A DNA stretch of 64,000 bases from Malaciobacter marinus (lineage in GTDB: Bacteria > Campylobacterota > Campylobacteria > Campylobacterales > Arcobacteraceae). The position numbers and the translations under genes are program-made. Every line of letters begins with the position of its first letter. The first letter of the stretch is position 1. The notes below the pieces were generated by a model, which saw only the letters and a program-made list of their open reading frames with translations, was not told where the DNA came from and made no database searches. Location of the stretch: positions 558,001-622,000 of the forward strand of contig NZ_CP032101.1 in assembly GCF_003544855.1 (NCBI RefSeq), in the 5' to 3' direction. This document shows, piece after piece, positions 62,891 to 64,000 of the stretch.

Positions 62891-63502
62891 TTATAATTTT
62901 ATATTTATAAAGTTTTCAAGAATTTTTAATCCATTATCATGAGATTTTTCAGGGTGAGGCTGAAAACCAAAGATATTATCTTTATTAACAGCACTTGCAA
63001 ACTCATATCCATAAGTTGTCTTACCTATGATATTTTCTTCACTTGTAACTGCATGATAAGAGTGTACAAAGTAAAGATAAGGGTTTTTTAAACCTTCAAA
63101 AAGTTTGTGTTGCTTATTTTCAATAGTGTTCCATCCCATATGTGGGATTTTGAAATCTTCATGCATTTTAGATTTGTCAAATTTTTCAATTTTTCCTTTG
63201 ATTAACCCTAAACCCTCAGTGTGTCCAAACTCTTGTGAACTTTCAAAAAGTAGTTGCATCCCAAGACAAATTCCAATCATTGGTTTTCCACTTTTTGCAA
63301 ACTCCATTACAGCCTCTTTCATGCCAGTTGAGTTTAGATGTTCCATAGCATCACCATAAGCACCTACTCCTGGCAAGATGATTCTACTAAAGTTTTTTAA
63401 CTTTTCTGGGTCTTTTATAATCGATGCTTTAGTATCCAAAAGATGGCAAGCATTATATACACTTGCAAGATTTCCCATATTATAATCAATAATTCCTATC
63501 AC
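62891..63502 (-). CDS. hisH: Imidazole glycerol phosphate synthase glutaminase subunit
   Basis: This 203-residue class I glutamine amidotransferase supplies ammonia to HisF. It has the nucleophile elbow GICLGMQLLFESS (Cys near 80), the oxyanion-forming GVGAYGDAMEHL, and the catalytic His/Glu in GFQPHPEKSHDNGL. It is the first histidine gene in this run; hisF is not in the window. Confidence 0.96.
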   Translation of the reverse strand: MIGIIDYNMGNLASVYNACHLLDTKASIIKDPEKLKNFSRIILPGVGAYGDAMEHLNSTGMKEAVMEFAKSGKPMIGICLGMQLLFESSQEFGHTEGLGLIKGKIEKFDKSKMHEDFKIPHMGWNTIENKQHKLFEGLKNPYLYFVHSYHAVTSEENIIGKTTYGYEFASAVNKDNIFGFQPHPEKSHDNGLKILENFINIKL

Positions 63503-63532
63503 AATTTCGCCCTCTAAATAAAATAAATTATA

Positions 63533-64000
63533 CTAAATTTTTGCATCAGCTAGGGTTAAAGAAAAGATAACTTGATTATTTTTTTTCTTTAAAACTTTTT
63601 TCGCTTCTAATATTGTAGCACCTGTTGTGATTAAATCATCACATATAATTGTTGTTTGATTATATAAATTTGATAGTTTGAAATTCCTTGGATTATCTTG
63701 TCTATATTTTAAATTTTTTCCTGCATATTTTACTTTATTTGTTGCTTTTAAACAGTTTGTTTTTGCTTGTATATATTTTGATTGTAGATGTTTAGTTAGT
63801 ATTGCAGTATGTGAAAACTCATGTCTTGTATGATCATCAATTGGTATTGCATAAACTTTATATTTAAAATCAAAATTTTGTGCAAACTTTTTAAAAGATA
63901 AATTTGCTAATATATTATAAATTCTATCTCCATAAAAGTAGTATTTAGAGTTTAATAAATCTTCTATATCACTTAGAGCATAAAATGAGTAATTAAAAAA
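63533..64000 (-). CDS. comF: ComF-family phosphoribosyltransferase-like protein (5' end missing)
   Basis: A frame open to the window edge encodes the last 155 residues of a ComF-type protein: YAIPIDDHTRHEFSHTAILTKHL, the ring KYRQDNPRNFKL, and the PRPP-binding loop TIICDDLITTGATILEAKKVL. It ends in a TAG at 63533. ComF proteins are needed for uptake of transforming DNA in naturally competent bacteria. The N-terminal zinc-binding part lies outside the window. It is 30 bp upstream of hisH on the same strand. Confidence 0.85.
   Translation of the reverse strand, partial: FFNYSFYALSDIEDLLNSKYYFYGDRIYNILANLSFKKFAQNFDFKYKVYAIPIDDHTRHEFSHTAILTKHLQSKYIQAKTNCLKATNKVKYAGKNLKYRQDNPRNFKLSNLYNQTTIICDDLITTGATILEAKKVLKKKNNQVIFSLTLADAKI

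Overview
The window looks like a chromosomal segment of an Arcobacter-type member of the Campylobacterota. The evidence is a strongly AT-biased composition, many TTG/GTG starts, histidine kinases with an S-H-Q-W-R-Q-P-L-N H-box, a MagIII-type DNA glycosylase, a MutS7 protein with a C-terminal HNH domain, and gene neighbourhoods I recall from Campylobacter (inositol monophosphatase / accD / rlmH / dksA-like / dus, and prmA / ftsH / PSD-like protein). I see no rRNA, tRNA or CRISPR.

Layout. 1-9.8 kb: a Tat-exported flavin reductase (cut by the window edge) divergent from a Cache-type kinase and its regulator; a periplasmic sulfur pair (rhodanese plus flavocytochrome c sulfide dehydrogenase flavoprotein); a Spy/CpxP-like protein with its own two-component system. 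9.9-14.3 kb: ymdB-type phosphoesterase, magIII, a ParA-like ATPase with a tiny membrane-anchored partner, ubiE, xseA. 14.4-17.5 kb: a taxis cluster (mini chemoreceptor, PAS protein, CheW, two receivers). 17.6-24.7 kb: cyclophilin, panD, ybaB, ispA, groESL under a perfect CIRCE element, and an SMR efflux gene with a TetR regulator and two operator palindromes. 25-37.5 kb: a long housekeeping run (glmS, metK, accD, thiE, rlmH, dus, prmA, ftsH). 37.7-43 kb: three signalling genes including an HD-GYP phosphodiesterase. 43-49.3 kb: leuA behind a leucine-rich leader peptide, a Kef-type antiporter, a DUF1538/PII-like fusion, thioredoxin-like and haem-binding proteins. 49.3-57.8 kb: mutS7 and an accessory island. 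57.8-64 kb: an HPP membrane protein with TetR, a DjlA-like co-chaperone, an MFS carrier, hisA, hisH and comF.

The most unusual region is the accessory island between the end of mutS7 (52301) and position 57555. The last ~205 bp of mutS7 (the HNH-encoding end) recur 5460 bp downstream. This copy is about 95% identical, 10 of its 11 differences are synonymous, and it is followed by a hairpin terminator. At least one decayed copy, and probably a second, lies inside the interval. The repeats bracket an HNH nuclease gene and a compact operon for a membrane kinase-like ATPase, a lone receiver and a two-span membrane protein. This is what repeated insertion at the 3' end of mutS7, with regeneration of the gene each time, would leave.

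The second unusual feature is a 25-codon leader peptide upstream of leuA. It has a consensus sigma-70-like promoter and a run of four CTN leucine codons, followed by a C-rich, G-poor tract and no convincing GC-rich terminator hairpin. It is a good candidate for leucine attenuation, possibly Rho-dependent.
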